The notes beneath the pieces were generated by a model. That model was not told where the DNA came from, made no database searches, and was given only the letters and a program-made list of their open reading frames with translations. Positions 27,001-39,100 of a stretch of 64,000 nucleotides of DNA are shown piece by piece. This DNA comes from Rotaria macrura (taxonomy: Eukaryota; Rotifera; Eurotatoria; Philodinida; Philodinidae), in the NCBI GenBank assembly GCA_900239685.1, contig OENT01000133.1:1-64000 (forward strand). The letters run 5' to 3'. Every line of letters starts with the position of its first letter. Within the stretch, counting starts at the first letter, position 1. The translations under genes were made by a program, and so were the position numbers.

Positions 27001-28130
27001 TATCTTGCACAAAACAGTAATATTTTCTAATCCTGAGGCACTCTAGGAAATGATAAATACAATGTCCCATCATTAGATGATTTTACAGTACAGAATATCA
27101 TAGAGTAGAAATTCAAAACAAAAAATAACTCATTGACTCGTCTGAAAACAAAACTGTGTCTGTCTCATGGCGGCTTGGTTCTTTGGAAGCTATCGCAAGG
27201 TAAGACATCGTCATATATCATTATTTTACGAATTTTTTTCATTCGTGATATATATTTGCAATGCTTTATCGATATCTAATGTGCCATGCTCAAGTGGTAT
27301 ATTTTTCAGAGAGAAGCCCATGAAACTTACCTCGTCTTTTTTTTTGTTGACGTATTTTTTCTATCGTTTTTTCAAAGGTTGAAATGGATGATGCTCCTCC
27401 AACAACGACGACTGAACAAAATGAAACCGAAGAGGAGGAGAGTCAGGTAATTTGAATAAGTAAACTTTTTGAAAAAAATGAGGGAAATAGAGAGCTTTTC
27501 GGTGAGAGAGGGAGAAATCGGTAAGTACTTATTTGTTTGTCTGGGAGCAAAGTTTCCAAGAATCCGATCGACGATGAAGCACACAAGTGATCATTCTAGA
27601 TTACAAAGAAAAGTAAATGGGAAGCAATGATGGAAACAAATCCGGGTATGCTATATTTTTTCTTATTTTCCTTACCAAGTCTTTGTTTTTTCTTGTTTTT
27701 TTTTCATTTTTGAACTTGTTGTTTTGTTTATCTTTGTATGTATTAACTAATACATAATTTAAAATAATTTAGATCGCCTTGATGGTTTGTATCAACGTCG
27801 AAATTCGTCATCACATGTATCATCATCTCCGATCGAAAACCGTTTGAATAGTACAACGATAAGTACAGATGATCAATCGAATGATTTATCCCCAAATGGT
27901 CAATCAAGAAAGAAAAAGGTTCGTTGGGCTGATATAGAAGAAAATAGTCTTCATTTACATAAAAAAGCCGGTATGATGTTTTCGTTTTTAAATAGAAATA
28001 CTTGATTTCATGATAATATTTTTCACTTTGAATAGTTGGCTTTGTCGTTGGTCAAACGGAACAAGATTGGCAACGCATGAGTGATGATTATGATCCGAGT
28101 CAAAAATTAAATCAATATAAATACATTTGA
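24089..28130 (+). CDS. YLPM1: YLPM1 (ZAP3) homologue: nuclear protein with C-terminal P-loop domain
   Basis: Twelve exons: 24089-24113, 24208-24761, 25335-25682, 25742-25817, 25884-25918, 25968-26093, 26154-26414, 26466-26549, 27378-27446, 27600-27645, 27773-27970, 28036-28130 (638 residues). Residues 1-300 are Pro/Gln/Met-rich and disordered with a run of Pro. From about 310 the conserved C-terminus follows human YLPM1 block by block: ILKEPGR, Walker A GLPGSGKS (332-339, split by an intron), DNYF, VMEYEYDPKMEETYRRSL, CAQRNIH, DIRSLLQSDAIDE, KSKWE, KKKVRWADIEE and the ending VGFVVGQT...YKYI. The P-loop module resembles polynucleotide-kinase-like NTPases. Vertebrate YLPM1 is nuclear, binds PP1 and has been linked to telomerase down-regulation. 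The protein is much shorter than human YLPM1 (about 2,100 residues) because the disordered part is short. The first exon codes for only eight residues and is the least certain part. Confidence 0.92.
27167..27199 (+). other. Possible alternative first coding exon of YLPM1
   Basis: Inside YLPM1 intron 8 (26550-27377), an ATG opens 11 codons (MAAWFFGSYRK) that end at a strong donor (GTAAGA). Phase 0 would join in frame to exon 9 (VEMDD). Such a transcript would encode only the C-terminal tail without the P-loop domain. No good acceptor precedes it, so it would need its own promoter. It may be chance. Confidence 0.2.
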
Positions 28131-28244
28131 TTTTTTTTCATCGTCTATGTCTATATAGATTCTTTTTTTTCGCGTCTGTAAAATAGAAGCAAAACTCTTA
28201 TATGAACATACTTTACTTATAGATAATACGCGCGTCATTTTTCT

Positions 28245-28250
28245 AATAAA
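28245..28250 (+). terminator. Probable poly(A) signal of YLPM1
   Basis: AATAAA 115 bases after the YLPM1 stop and 60 bases before the ARMT1 start. It sits in the 179-bp gap between the two genes. Confidence 0.5.
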
Positions 28251-28309
28251 GAATATTTATGATTTATATTGATTAAAAAATAAATAAACAACTAAAGAGA
28301 ACTTCATCC

Positions 28310-31009
28310 ATGGCATTACCACCACCATTATCAGCTAAAAAAGAAAAGTATGTTCACTACTTGTACGATATTATTCGGATCAATCAAATTTCTATAATAG
28401 ATCTTTTGCTTATGACACAGTAAAAGATCGTCTTCCAATTATTGTTACACGTATTGTGGATTTTCTTGCACGACAACGTGGAACAATTGCTAAGGAATTG
28501 GGTGACGTAGGTTTTCATTTGTCAAGGTTTTTATTTAGTCGATGGAATTATGTTTTTATTTTAGAGAGCAGAAGAGGAATGTAAACTATGTATTAGTGCA
28601 ATGGATAAATTAAGATATGAAATTGGCCGAGTAAGATTTTTCAAATTTTTAACTAGGAATATACATGTTGAGTGTTCGAAAAAAATGTATAATTAATTCA
28701 TCGCTACAGAACTGCATCGAGTAATAATGGCAGAATTATTAATATTCACTGTATCATTAGTGTTGAAGATCACTACAATAGTTAAAAAATAAACTCTTTC
28801 ATTGTATTATTGTTTTTTTCTTGTAGCCGATTATTTGAATGCTATAATGAGCAAATGAATCAGCATAGTTCTTGTTTCAAAAGTATATGAAACGTATTTA
28901 TGAGAAATCTTTAGCTAATATAAGCTTATTGTTAATAGCTATCACGAGTTCATCTCATCATAGTCAATCTATTAGTGTGCGCAAGTGTTTCATCGTACTT
29001 CAACTTTATGACATGCTAAAGGAATGCAATATAAAATAAAGTTCATTTATTTTTTATGCAAGTTAATCGTTGATTTGAAGTGATAAAGAAATATTTCAAT
29101 TTTGGCTTGAATATACTCTAGGCATACGTTGAAGAGCCGAATTTTCGCTATTTTTCATTGAACAACGAAAGAAAGAATTCATATCCAAGTGGCAAATAAC
29201 ATTCATTTTCCTACTATCACACTGTGCGATATGTTTTAAATACTAAGAACTTATGAATTGCTAGGAATGAAAAGTTAAAGTCGATAAAATGACTCTTTGA
29301 CTAAGAACAGAATATATTCAAACAATTGAAAACAGAAGAATAGCGACTTGAAAATAGATTTTCAGAAATCTGTGATAATCATTCGATAATGAGAAAAGTT
29401 TTTAGGAAATAAAAAAGCATGTTCTCCATAAAAAAGACTGAGTGAAAATTCTTTATTATGCATTTTTCGGAATCATTTTGCTCGTAATAATGAATGATTT
29501 TATTTGAGAATTCACAGCTCTTCTCTATTAGTAAATTATACTCTCGAATCTATATATCTTCATGTGTCTTAGTCTCATGAAACATGACTCCTAGCTACTA
29601 CGAAGAGTCGCATGATATCCGATAGTTCATAATCGTTTCTCGCTATTTCATAACGTTGGTATTTAAATAATTATGCACATCTAGTTTTATCATTTGTTCT
29701 TCTCTATTTACCATGAATGCCTAGGACAAACTGATTTTACCATTGAATGATAACCATATCGATGATGTCCATTTATGGAATGAATATCTTCGAAAAGAAG
29801 CTACTCAAGGTAAGATATTTCATCAAAATGAATTCGACGAAAAGAAATGATTATCTTAGGCAAAGAAGTTAGTTGGTTTCGAAGTAGTTGGCTTTTTGTT
29901 GAATGCTACATGTATCGAAAAATTGCAGAAGCATTTTTTCTCACGTACGTACATATATATTTGTTTTGACTTATTTTCATTCATAGAAGTTTCAATGCTT
30001 TAGGACACATTTACAACACATAGATCCGTTTATTGAAATGAAACAAAATAATTTTTATTTATCTTCAAAAGCTACTGATGTACTACTGGCTCAATTGAAT
30101 ACAGATGTTGATCAAACGATTAATCTCATAAATAACAAATCAACCATTGAACAACAATTTTACAACTATATAGAAGTATGAAAAATCTTCATTCTCCTAT
30201 AGGAAATATAAATATCTTTTGTCTTTTTCATTAAGATTTCCCTCTGGGGTAATGCATGTGACTTATCATTATCGGCTGGTGCTGAATGTTCACAAAAACA
30301 TGATCCATTTCATCAAATAACTGAAATTAAATCACATATATTAATTAATCAGCAAACATCTATCTTTAATTATCTCTATGATCAGCAAGCATTCTTATTG
30401 AATTTGGATGTTTGCATTGATATTCTTCTTGACAATGCTGGTTTTGAACTTTTAACTGATTTATGTTTCGCTGATTTTCTTATATCAAAACGTCTATGTT
30501 CACGTATTACATTTTATTTAAAATGTTTACCATGGTTTGTATCGGATGCTACTAAAAATGATTTTCAATGGCTTTTAGAACAGTTAAATAAAACATCATC
30601 GAATCCAGCATGGCAAATCGCATCAAAACGATGGAATGAATATATTGAGAATGGTCAATGGATTATTCAAACACATCGATTTTTTACTTTACCATACGAT
30701 TATTCTCATATGCAACAGATATCACCGGAGCTTTATTCTGCAATGTCAGAATCGAAATTAATTATCTTGAAAGGTGATTTAAATTATAGAAAATTAGTTG
30801 GTGATCTTCAATGGCCATTGAATGAACGATTCGAAACAGCATTACGTGGCTTTCAGCCAACATCGTTGGTTGCATTGAGAACATGCAAGGCAGAAGTACA
30901 AGTTGAAATCGATGAAAAATTATTACAACAAGTTACTAAACTTGATCCAAAATGGATGATCAATGGAAAATGGGCTGTTATACAATCATTGCTGAAGAAT
31001 ATAAATTGA
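28310..31009 (+). CDS. ARMT1: ARMT1: DUF89 damage-control phosphatase / acidic-residue methyltransferase 1
   Basis: Seven exons: 28310-28347, 28401-28506, 28565-28630, 29725-29809, 29860-29944, 30004-30175, 30236-31009 (441 residues, the same length I recall for the human protein). Conserved blocks in family order: SFAYDTVKDRLP near the N-terminus, SWLFVECYMYRKI, ISLWGNACDLSLS, the DUF89 motif DNAGFELLTDL (about 250-260, metal-binding Asp and Asn), PWFVSDAT, SELIILKGDLNYRKL-type motif (here KLIILKGDLNYRKL, Asp near 364) and ALRTCKAEVQVE near the C-terminus. DUF89 proteins are metal-dependent phosphatases acting on sugar phosphates; human ARMT1 (C6orf211) was also reported to methylate PCNA glutamates. 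Predicted cytosolic or nuclear, with no signal peptide. It follows YLPM1 on the same strand at 179 bp. Intron 3 is 1.1 kb and the other introns are short. Confidence 0.95.
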
Positions 31010-33199
31010 AACAGAACATTCATTATGCGTTATCGATTTGTTTTTCATCTTTTATCTTAGGCAATTTCTTTTTGTGCAATGTCTTTGAATGCGTGAACTA
31101 ACAAACACATGAAGGAATTCTTTTCATGTTTTAATGATCTCTTGTCGTAACGTGAATAACGGTTATCTTTCTTCCCTTTGTACAAGAAAGTTCCCTCCTA
31201 TTGAACTAGACTACTGTTTCTGTTCATTAAAATACCGAGCTTATCATCAATGTAGATAGTCCTGAATATATGCAATCTTTGTACATTGCATACTGTTCGT
31301 TGTAACACAAATAGTGATATGTACTACTGTTATTTTGAAGATGAAAAAGTGCTAGGGAATTGGTTCGAATCTTGTCATGATTGTCCATGTATGTTCATGA
31401 TGGAGATAAATTTCAAGTCTATAAAATGTTTTTTCATTCGTCATGAGTGTATTTTTTTCTATTGGTTAAACCGTAACTACGTCATAGATTTTTTATTTTC
31501 AAAGAGACCTTGCTTCTACCATGAATTACTTCAAGCCATTATGCACCGTACTACAGTAAACATAGGAGAAAAAAATCAAAATAAACTTATCGATTAATAT
31601 ATAACTGAATGTTTACATCTCAGCACACTACTGAGACGTGTTCTCAGGGTAATGCCTCTTATATCGCATAAGAAATCTTAATGAATACCTCACCTAGACG
31701 TCGATTACGACAACATGAAAACAAAATCATAAACAAATATTATCGAATGTGTATCTTGTTTTTAAAATCATAGACATACGATAATCATCGCGTTTTTTTT
31801 GTATTTTCCACCAGTAAAAAACACAATGCTTGGCAAGTATAAGAATCATTAACGTATATGAATTGTGTTGAGCACGTATTTGTTTTTGAACTCTCAATTG
31901 GGAGGATCGATCGAAGTCTGCTGAAATAAAAATTCTTCTTGTTACTAAAACGAAATCGTAAAATAATGAGTATTCTTAAAAATGAAAGATGCAAGTTCAT
32001 GGAAGCTTTTATGTTTAATCTTCTTCAATTGTAGAGCTCATTTTTAATGTCTTGTACTCTCATTCAGTAGCACATGATAATTCAATGAAAGAAAATTTAA
32101 TAGATGATGATGTCTAGGGTATCTTAGATAGGAATTCAAGTTTTGTTGACGAGATCCTTTTGTTGAAGAAAATGTTCTGATATGTACTAATACAAATACT
32201 TGACGTCACCACCAGTTCTCAATAACGATCTATACTGACTGCAGGAAATCAAATTATTGCTTTTAAAATTCTAAAATGGTAGAAAATAGCTGTTTTCGAT
32301 TTTTTTCCTATGTATTCGTATATATGAAGAGACAATTCAGACTAAGAGATAGAGCATGGTAAGTTATACCAGTCGTATTCAAAATTCAAATTTAAACATG
32401 TTCTTACACGAATTGGATCTAACAACAAGTTGACCTTCATCTGAAATAAGCTCAAACGTTATTAAGCATATTCTCGGTTCATTTGCATGGCTATAAGTCA
32501 ATATCATAGTGTTGAAACATATCCAATCGAACGGAATACTTTGACAATAGGAACAGAGTTAGGAGTCCTCTCCCTACGTTTTGTTTTGTTTTTCTATTTG
32601 AATAATTAGAAACGGCTTAGAATGAGAAGTACCACTGGAATCTTATCATCCACGTTTCTGAGTTATTCTATCTGATAAAAACATCATACTAATACTTGCT
32701 GATACGTGAAAGCCTTATTGCTGCAAAAACCCATCATGCTTTGATATTGTTTATCTTACAACAAACTTGAATGCGAATGTCATCAATAGATTGGGCACCA
32801 TTAATTCTCAGTTCAAAAACTTAAAATAAAATTTTCCACTTCCAAAAATTGAAGTATAAGCAGCTGAAACAATATTTAGATCGATTAATTCATCGATTGA
32901 TTATGACGTACATTCTTAAAAATTTCAATAAACCGATAAAATCGTAATCTATTGAGATACATATAATCTTTATTCTTACTCGTCAATATAATTATACATT
33001 CAAAACAAAACATACACACACAAAAACATAGAATTTCTAACTCAAAAGCCAGATACGTGCATAGACATATAGAATCGTACTAAAAATAGTATGGCAAAAC
33101 ATAGTAAGCAATTATAAAATTGCACAAAAAGCCAAAAACAGAAAACAAATCCTGGAATGTAAAAAGAATAGAAAACTTTTCCTGAGCTTTCCTTAGTTT
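31010..33199. other. Non-coding between convergent ARMT1 and MYND gene
   Basis: No supported gene. A plus-strand frame at 31286-31597 is Cys-rich but lacks an early ATG and any motif. Minus-strand AATAAA at 32969-32974 is 226 bases past the stop of the MYND gene and is a candidate poly(A) signal for it. A plus-strand AATAAA at 31580-31585 lies 570 bases past the ARMT1 stop. Confidence 0.55.
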
Positions 33200-36100
33200 C
33201 TAAAAATTCGACTGTAATCGTTTCGATACACCACCAACTCCGTCACTAATCGAAGATATTGCAACATTTGGTGTATCATGTGACACATGCGTACTTCTAT
33301 TTGAAATAGGTCGTATTGGTTTTTTTGATGTTGTTGGTATTGTTGTCTGTTTACTTGTCGATATAGGTGATGAAGGTGATGCATCATTAGGAGATTTTGT
33401 TTGAAACGGACTAACTTTAGCTGTTGGCCGTTTATGATGAACATTGTTCGATGTTGAATGATGAGAAGGATTATTTAGTATTGGTCGATGATTGGATGTA
33501 GAATTATTTTGATTTGCAGAATGATTTGGTGTTGATGGTGGTGATGCAGGAGTTGAAGTAGCAACAGGTGCACCGTCATAAAAACGAGCTGAACCGACTG
33601 TATACGTAGAAAGTGGCTAGAAACAAAGGAAACATAATTCATCGATAGTTGATCGAAGCACAACAAGAAAAATCAATCACACAACTTTTATACTTACACG
33701 ATGTGTACGTTCAGTAACTTTCGGTGATGTACATCGTGTGTCACCTGATGCACTACTTAAATAAATAGCTGCAGCTGCTGATGGTGATACTGGTGCTGTT
33801 GTACCAGTGATATCATTATTTGCTGCTTTAATTATGCCTCGAATAGGTCCTGTACCTGTAAGAGCACCACATATTGATCGAGCATCACCTTTCTCTATAC
33901 GTTTGACTGTTGTTGATGGTTTTATTTGTAAATCATTTTTTGCTATCATATTTAATTGTTGTTGTTTAGGATCATCGCTCAGTAGTTCATCGAGAAATGT
34001 AACTGATTTTGAACGTTTCTTTTGTAAATTTAAATTCGATGACATTATCGTTTGATTATTAATATCTGAATCTTGTCGTGCAGCTATTTCAGCTTGAATT
34101 TCTGAACGTATTTCATCTAGTGTAATTGTTGGAGATTTCATATGTGTTTCATTGGATAATTTACCCATACGAGTTGTATTATTATTATTAATACCATTAT
34201 TTGTTTCATCATGAATAATATGATCGTAAATATGTGTTTCATCGTGAATCGAATTCGCTTTTATTTTTGAATTTAAACGTTGAGTATTTTTATGGCGATC
34301 ATCGTCATCATCACCACCAACGTCTTCATCTTCGTCATCCTCATCACTCATCATCAACAGACGTTTCGTTTTCAATTCATCCGATGTACTATTGAGTATT
34401 TTTTTATTCCATTTTTTTCGTCGTTCTTCAGTTTGATGTTTTTCAGCTTCCGTATCGCTGGCGAATTCTTTTTCAATTTTACGACGAAATAATCGAAAAC
34501 GATGATGTGACGTTTTTGTTGTTTTATTTAAACTTGTCGATGTTTGCGTTGAACAATTCGAATCAATCGATGTTGTGTCTTCATCACCTGTCGCTATTGT
34601 TAAAAGATTTCCAGTTTTTTTAGCTTCATGTCGAGCTTTTATGCTACGAAGTGTTTTCTTTGTTTTGGTATCGATTATATTCGATGGATTTAATTCTTGA
34701 TTGAAATCAGTTGTTATCATTTCAGTATTAAGACGTTCTAGAGATTTATTCGATCGTGTCAAACGATTTAGTGTTGCACGAAAAAAATTTTTCGATATTG
34801 TCTTCGATGTTACAGATGGATTTGGTAGTTGACTGTTATCTTCATCGTCAAATGAATCATTATCAGTGTTATCATTTGAGTGAAGAGATTTCTCTATTTT
34901 AGCCATGTCATCATCAATTACCAATTCATCATCGAATGAATCGTATTCGACAATTTGTTCTTGTTGTGATGATGTTTCTGGTATATTTGATATGGCATAA
35001 TGTGTCTCAGATTGTGTTAGTGGATTTTGCTTATCGGATGTCGAATAAATACTTGATGTCTTACTTGTATATGAATTTGAATTACTACTACCCGCTGGCA
35101 GACCTATACTATTTTCATTCGTATAAATATGTTCATCTTGATGTGTTAGATTTATATAGTTTGGCTCAGCATTATTTTTTATCGGTGATGTTATAACAGG
35201 AGAAGGTTCGATGATGGCTGTCGGTTTTCGAAATGGTTTTGGTACACCAATACATATTGGACCTGTATGTTGTTTGAGTGTATAGTCAGCAGTTGGAGTA
35301 AATGCATTTGTATTCGTCGATTCAAGATTTTGATAGAGTAATATTGGAGATTGTTCAGATATGGTTAAATTTTTTTGTTCAGATTCATGAGAAATTTTTG
35401 TTGCTTGTGGAAGAAAAACGCCAACAGTTCGTCGTACTGCTTGAGATGTTGACAATGATGATGATGACGATTGCGGTGGTGTTGATGGCGGTGGCGGCGG
35501 CGGTGGAGGTTGTGAGGTTTTCCTATGGACACAAAAACAGAAGTAAAATACGAATGGATTCCAGAAAGAAAGAAAGAAGAGATATGCTTGATTGAAAGAG
35601 AATTTAATCAAATTTGAAGTGATTTTGAGAAATTCGCAAGCAAGCATATCAAACCGCTGAGTGTGTATGAGAGTGGAATGTTTGTATCTAACAGTGAATT
35701 TAAAAATCACTTTAAAACTGCTAGTTCCCTGCACCTATGAAGTAAATTTTAGCAGTCATTGAAAATTAAATTTTCACAGATCAAATCAATTTTATTTGCT
35801 CGTCAAGTCTTCTGCAATAAATATTCTACTTCAATGTAAGTGAGTGTTTTATTTTTATAAAGGAAAATCCTGAAATTTCTTTTGTCAAGCAATGATAGAA
35901 AAATAAAGAATTTCGAAATCATTGGTTGCATAATATCAAACTCTCTATTGCCAACTTGCATATTACGATGAATCTAGAAAACTGTGGGAACTTCCAGCCA
36001 GTAACTGTGTGGTGTTCACAAATATTTTCGATGAAATATAATGCTTGAAAATTCTTCAAACGTTCATATGCAAGCTTTAAAAGATTGAATTCAACGACTG

Positions 36101-39100
36101 AAAATGTTTAAAAGAAAATTTTGAAGTTCGCATATGCGAACAAAACCAAATTTTGTAGGCATCTTCAAAATACGCAAGCTTTTCTTCCAGTTAGTTTTCA
36201 ATTATCCATAAATCGTTTCTCTCAATGAAGTATAGCGACAAATTCATTAGCTCGATATCTTGCCCCTATGGCTAATACCAAATAATAGATATGAAAAGAA
36301 GATTGACGTAACGTAATGTTCTTTTGTTTCCTATATGCAGTAACTAATCGGTTGGACAAATCTATGTCGTAACCTAGTCAGAAAATTATCAAATGGCTGA
36401 TTAGAGACGAAGAAGTGTAAGTGATTTGTTCACGGTCATTTAATGACTAGTGGTACTAATGTTTGTATAAAGTTCCCTGTGGATATGTATTCAATAAAGT
36501 AGCCATTCAACCATGATGGCCAGGATAAGTATTGGTTTAGATTACTTACTTTGATGTTGCAGATTGTACATCATGAGATTTGATTACATGCTGAGATTTT
36601 GATCGTGGAGAAGCTGCATGCATTGATGTTCGTGATGATGATGTTGATAAACGAGTACTACTGTTCGATTTATATAATTTATCTAGTAATGATCCGGTAG
36701 GTTTCGATGTCGATGAACTTGTTAATTGTTCACGAATGAGATCAACTGTTGTCAAACCAATGGCTGGCTGATCATTACGACGATTTGTATCATCAAATAC
36801 GACACCAACACGATCAATACATTCCGATAAATTTTTTATTGTTATACCCACATCGGATTGTTTATTACTTCGTTGTGAATAAAGACTTATTCGATCAGGT
36901 GTCATCATAGATTGAATAGGTGCACGTGGTTTATTCGTATGTGACACAAAATTAGTTGTTGTTTGAGATCGAGATGGTCGTTGAATATTAAATGACGGAG
37001 TTTTGGACGACGACATACTTGGAGATTTCATTGGAATAGTAAATGAATGAGATGGACTCATAGGTGATTTGACAGGATCATTATTTTGAGATGGTACAGA
37101 TCGTTCATGATTTTTAATTACTTCTGTATAAATGACTTCATTGTTAGTCGACAACAATGATGATGGTGGTAATGGTGGCCGTGGTGGTGCTGTCGGGGAA
37201 GAATTCAATGTCATCCGTGACATTGTTATCGATGGATCGATCTGAGTTTCAATCGGTTGCGATGATGTTGCAGAACTATTAATGGGAACAGCTGTAATGA
37301 TTCGATCAGTAGAACGATTCTCCAGTGATGACAACGATAATGGAAGATTCGAAGTATTATTACTAATCGCATTCATCGCAGTTCGTTGATCATGGTGAAT
37401 GTCAATGGATTTTTTTAACGGCGAAGAAACATTGTTCGTAGTAATTTTTATTGTCCGTTCATCGATACGACGTTCGATTGTTGGTTTAGTAATTTGTAAA
37501 GTATTCACTATATTTGACCTTGCTGGTCGTTCATTATGTGATGTGTCGACAGACGATAGTGTGGAGGATACTTTTGTGTCAGTATTCGTTACAGTTCGAC
37601 TATGGACATAAGTTTCTACTGGTGGAGGTGGCGGTGGTAGTGGTGGTGGTGAAAGTGGTAATGCAGTATATACATTCTAGAATAAATAATCGATGTCTAC
37701 TCTTTTATTGATGTATCTTATAACTATGCATACTTTAGATGAAATAATATCGTCAATACATGTAGCTCTTGTAGAGTTTCCTTTTTGATATGTATAAGGA
37801 ATGGATATGGATTGACGTTGTTGTTTGATCACTTTGCATTCTGGTGATGAGAGCATAGGTGATTGTTCAAAAACTGGTTTAATACGTTGAACGAGACTAC
37901 CGTTTATTTGTTGTTTTGTTACGTCTGTATCTTTATCGGATGATTTGACTAGGGATAAACGCGGTTTTGGTTGTGGTCTATGATCAGTTCTATAGAGAAA
38001 GAGAAGAAAAATATATTTCACATCGAACTCAATAATAATTAGAAGCAAACAGAATAATAGATAATAGAATACCTCATTGTTTCACTAGTGGTTATCATAT
38101 CAGTAGTTGCTGGATTTGTTGCACGATATGGTATGATCGTATTCATAGCTGGAGATGTTAATGTTAATGTAGGTGGAGAATGATGCCGTTGTTCTACCAG
38201 TGTAGGTGGACGTGTATTATTATTTGATCGTACCAACGGATGAACGGTAGTGGCCGTGTTCGCTGTCGAAACTAAGAAAGGAAAAAAAATGAGAGAAAAA
38301 GAACGAACATTATTATAATGCACGCTCATACATCTGTCTCTCGAACTCTATTCATCAAATTATACCTATGCGAACGTTTGTGTCTAGTACTGTCCCATTG
38401 TTGTTTGCTTGCGTATTATGTGACATCGGCGACGAAAGAGACTCAATATGTATTTTACCATTGACCTGCTTCAAACCGGGATTGAGCTGTTGTTGTTGTT
38501 CTTCATGTGAATGACCATGTTGAATACCGATGGAAGATTGATGGGAGCGTTGACGAGACAATGACGCTGAATTCTCATCGTTTCTCTCAACATTATTATT
38601 ATTTTTAATAGCCATTCTATTCAATAATATTTGATAACTGTTTTTCGAATAGATTGAATTTGGTTTAGTTGAACGTTGTCGAATAATCAACGAGCTAAAA
38701 GAGAAAAGAAGGCGGGGATAAATAAACAAGACGTGTTTTTTGTTTCTTTCTTTGTTTCGAAGCTACCTAAATTGATTAGTTGCTGTTTGTTGAATATAAA
38801 CACTTTTGCCTGATAAATATCTTTGTGCTTGATGGAATTCCTCTTGATCTTCAAACGTTAATAATGTTGGACGTTGTCTATTACACATTGTTTTTAATTG
38901 TTCTTTATTTGATGGCTATAGATATAAATATATTTCAGCAAAAGAAAAGAATAATTAGCATCATTTAATTAAAAATAATATATTAACATGTATACCAAAA
39001 AGAGATGTGCTGCATTAAAATAAACAAAGAGATCAGCTATTGATCGTTGTAGACGTTTTTCTTCAAATGTGTCAAGAAGACGACCTTTACCGGTAGTTGT

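Noticed and set aside
31364..31376. GGTTCGAAT resembling a tRNA B box
   Set aside because: No A box at the right distance and no cloverleaf pairing around it.
31286..31597. Cys-rich plus-strand frame after ARMT1
   Set aside because: No ATG at its start, aromatic and Lys-rich composition typical of AT-rich noise, no known Cys spacing.
34280..35595. Plus-strand frames opposite exon 10 of the MYND gene
   Set aside because: Low-complexity antisense shadows with no domain content.
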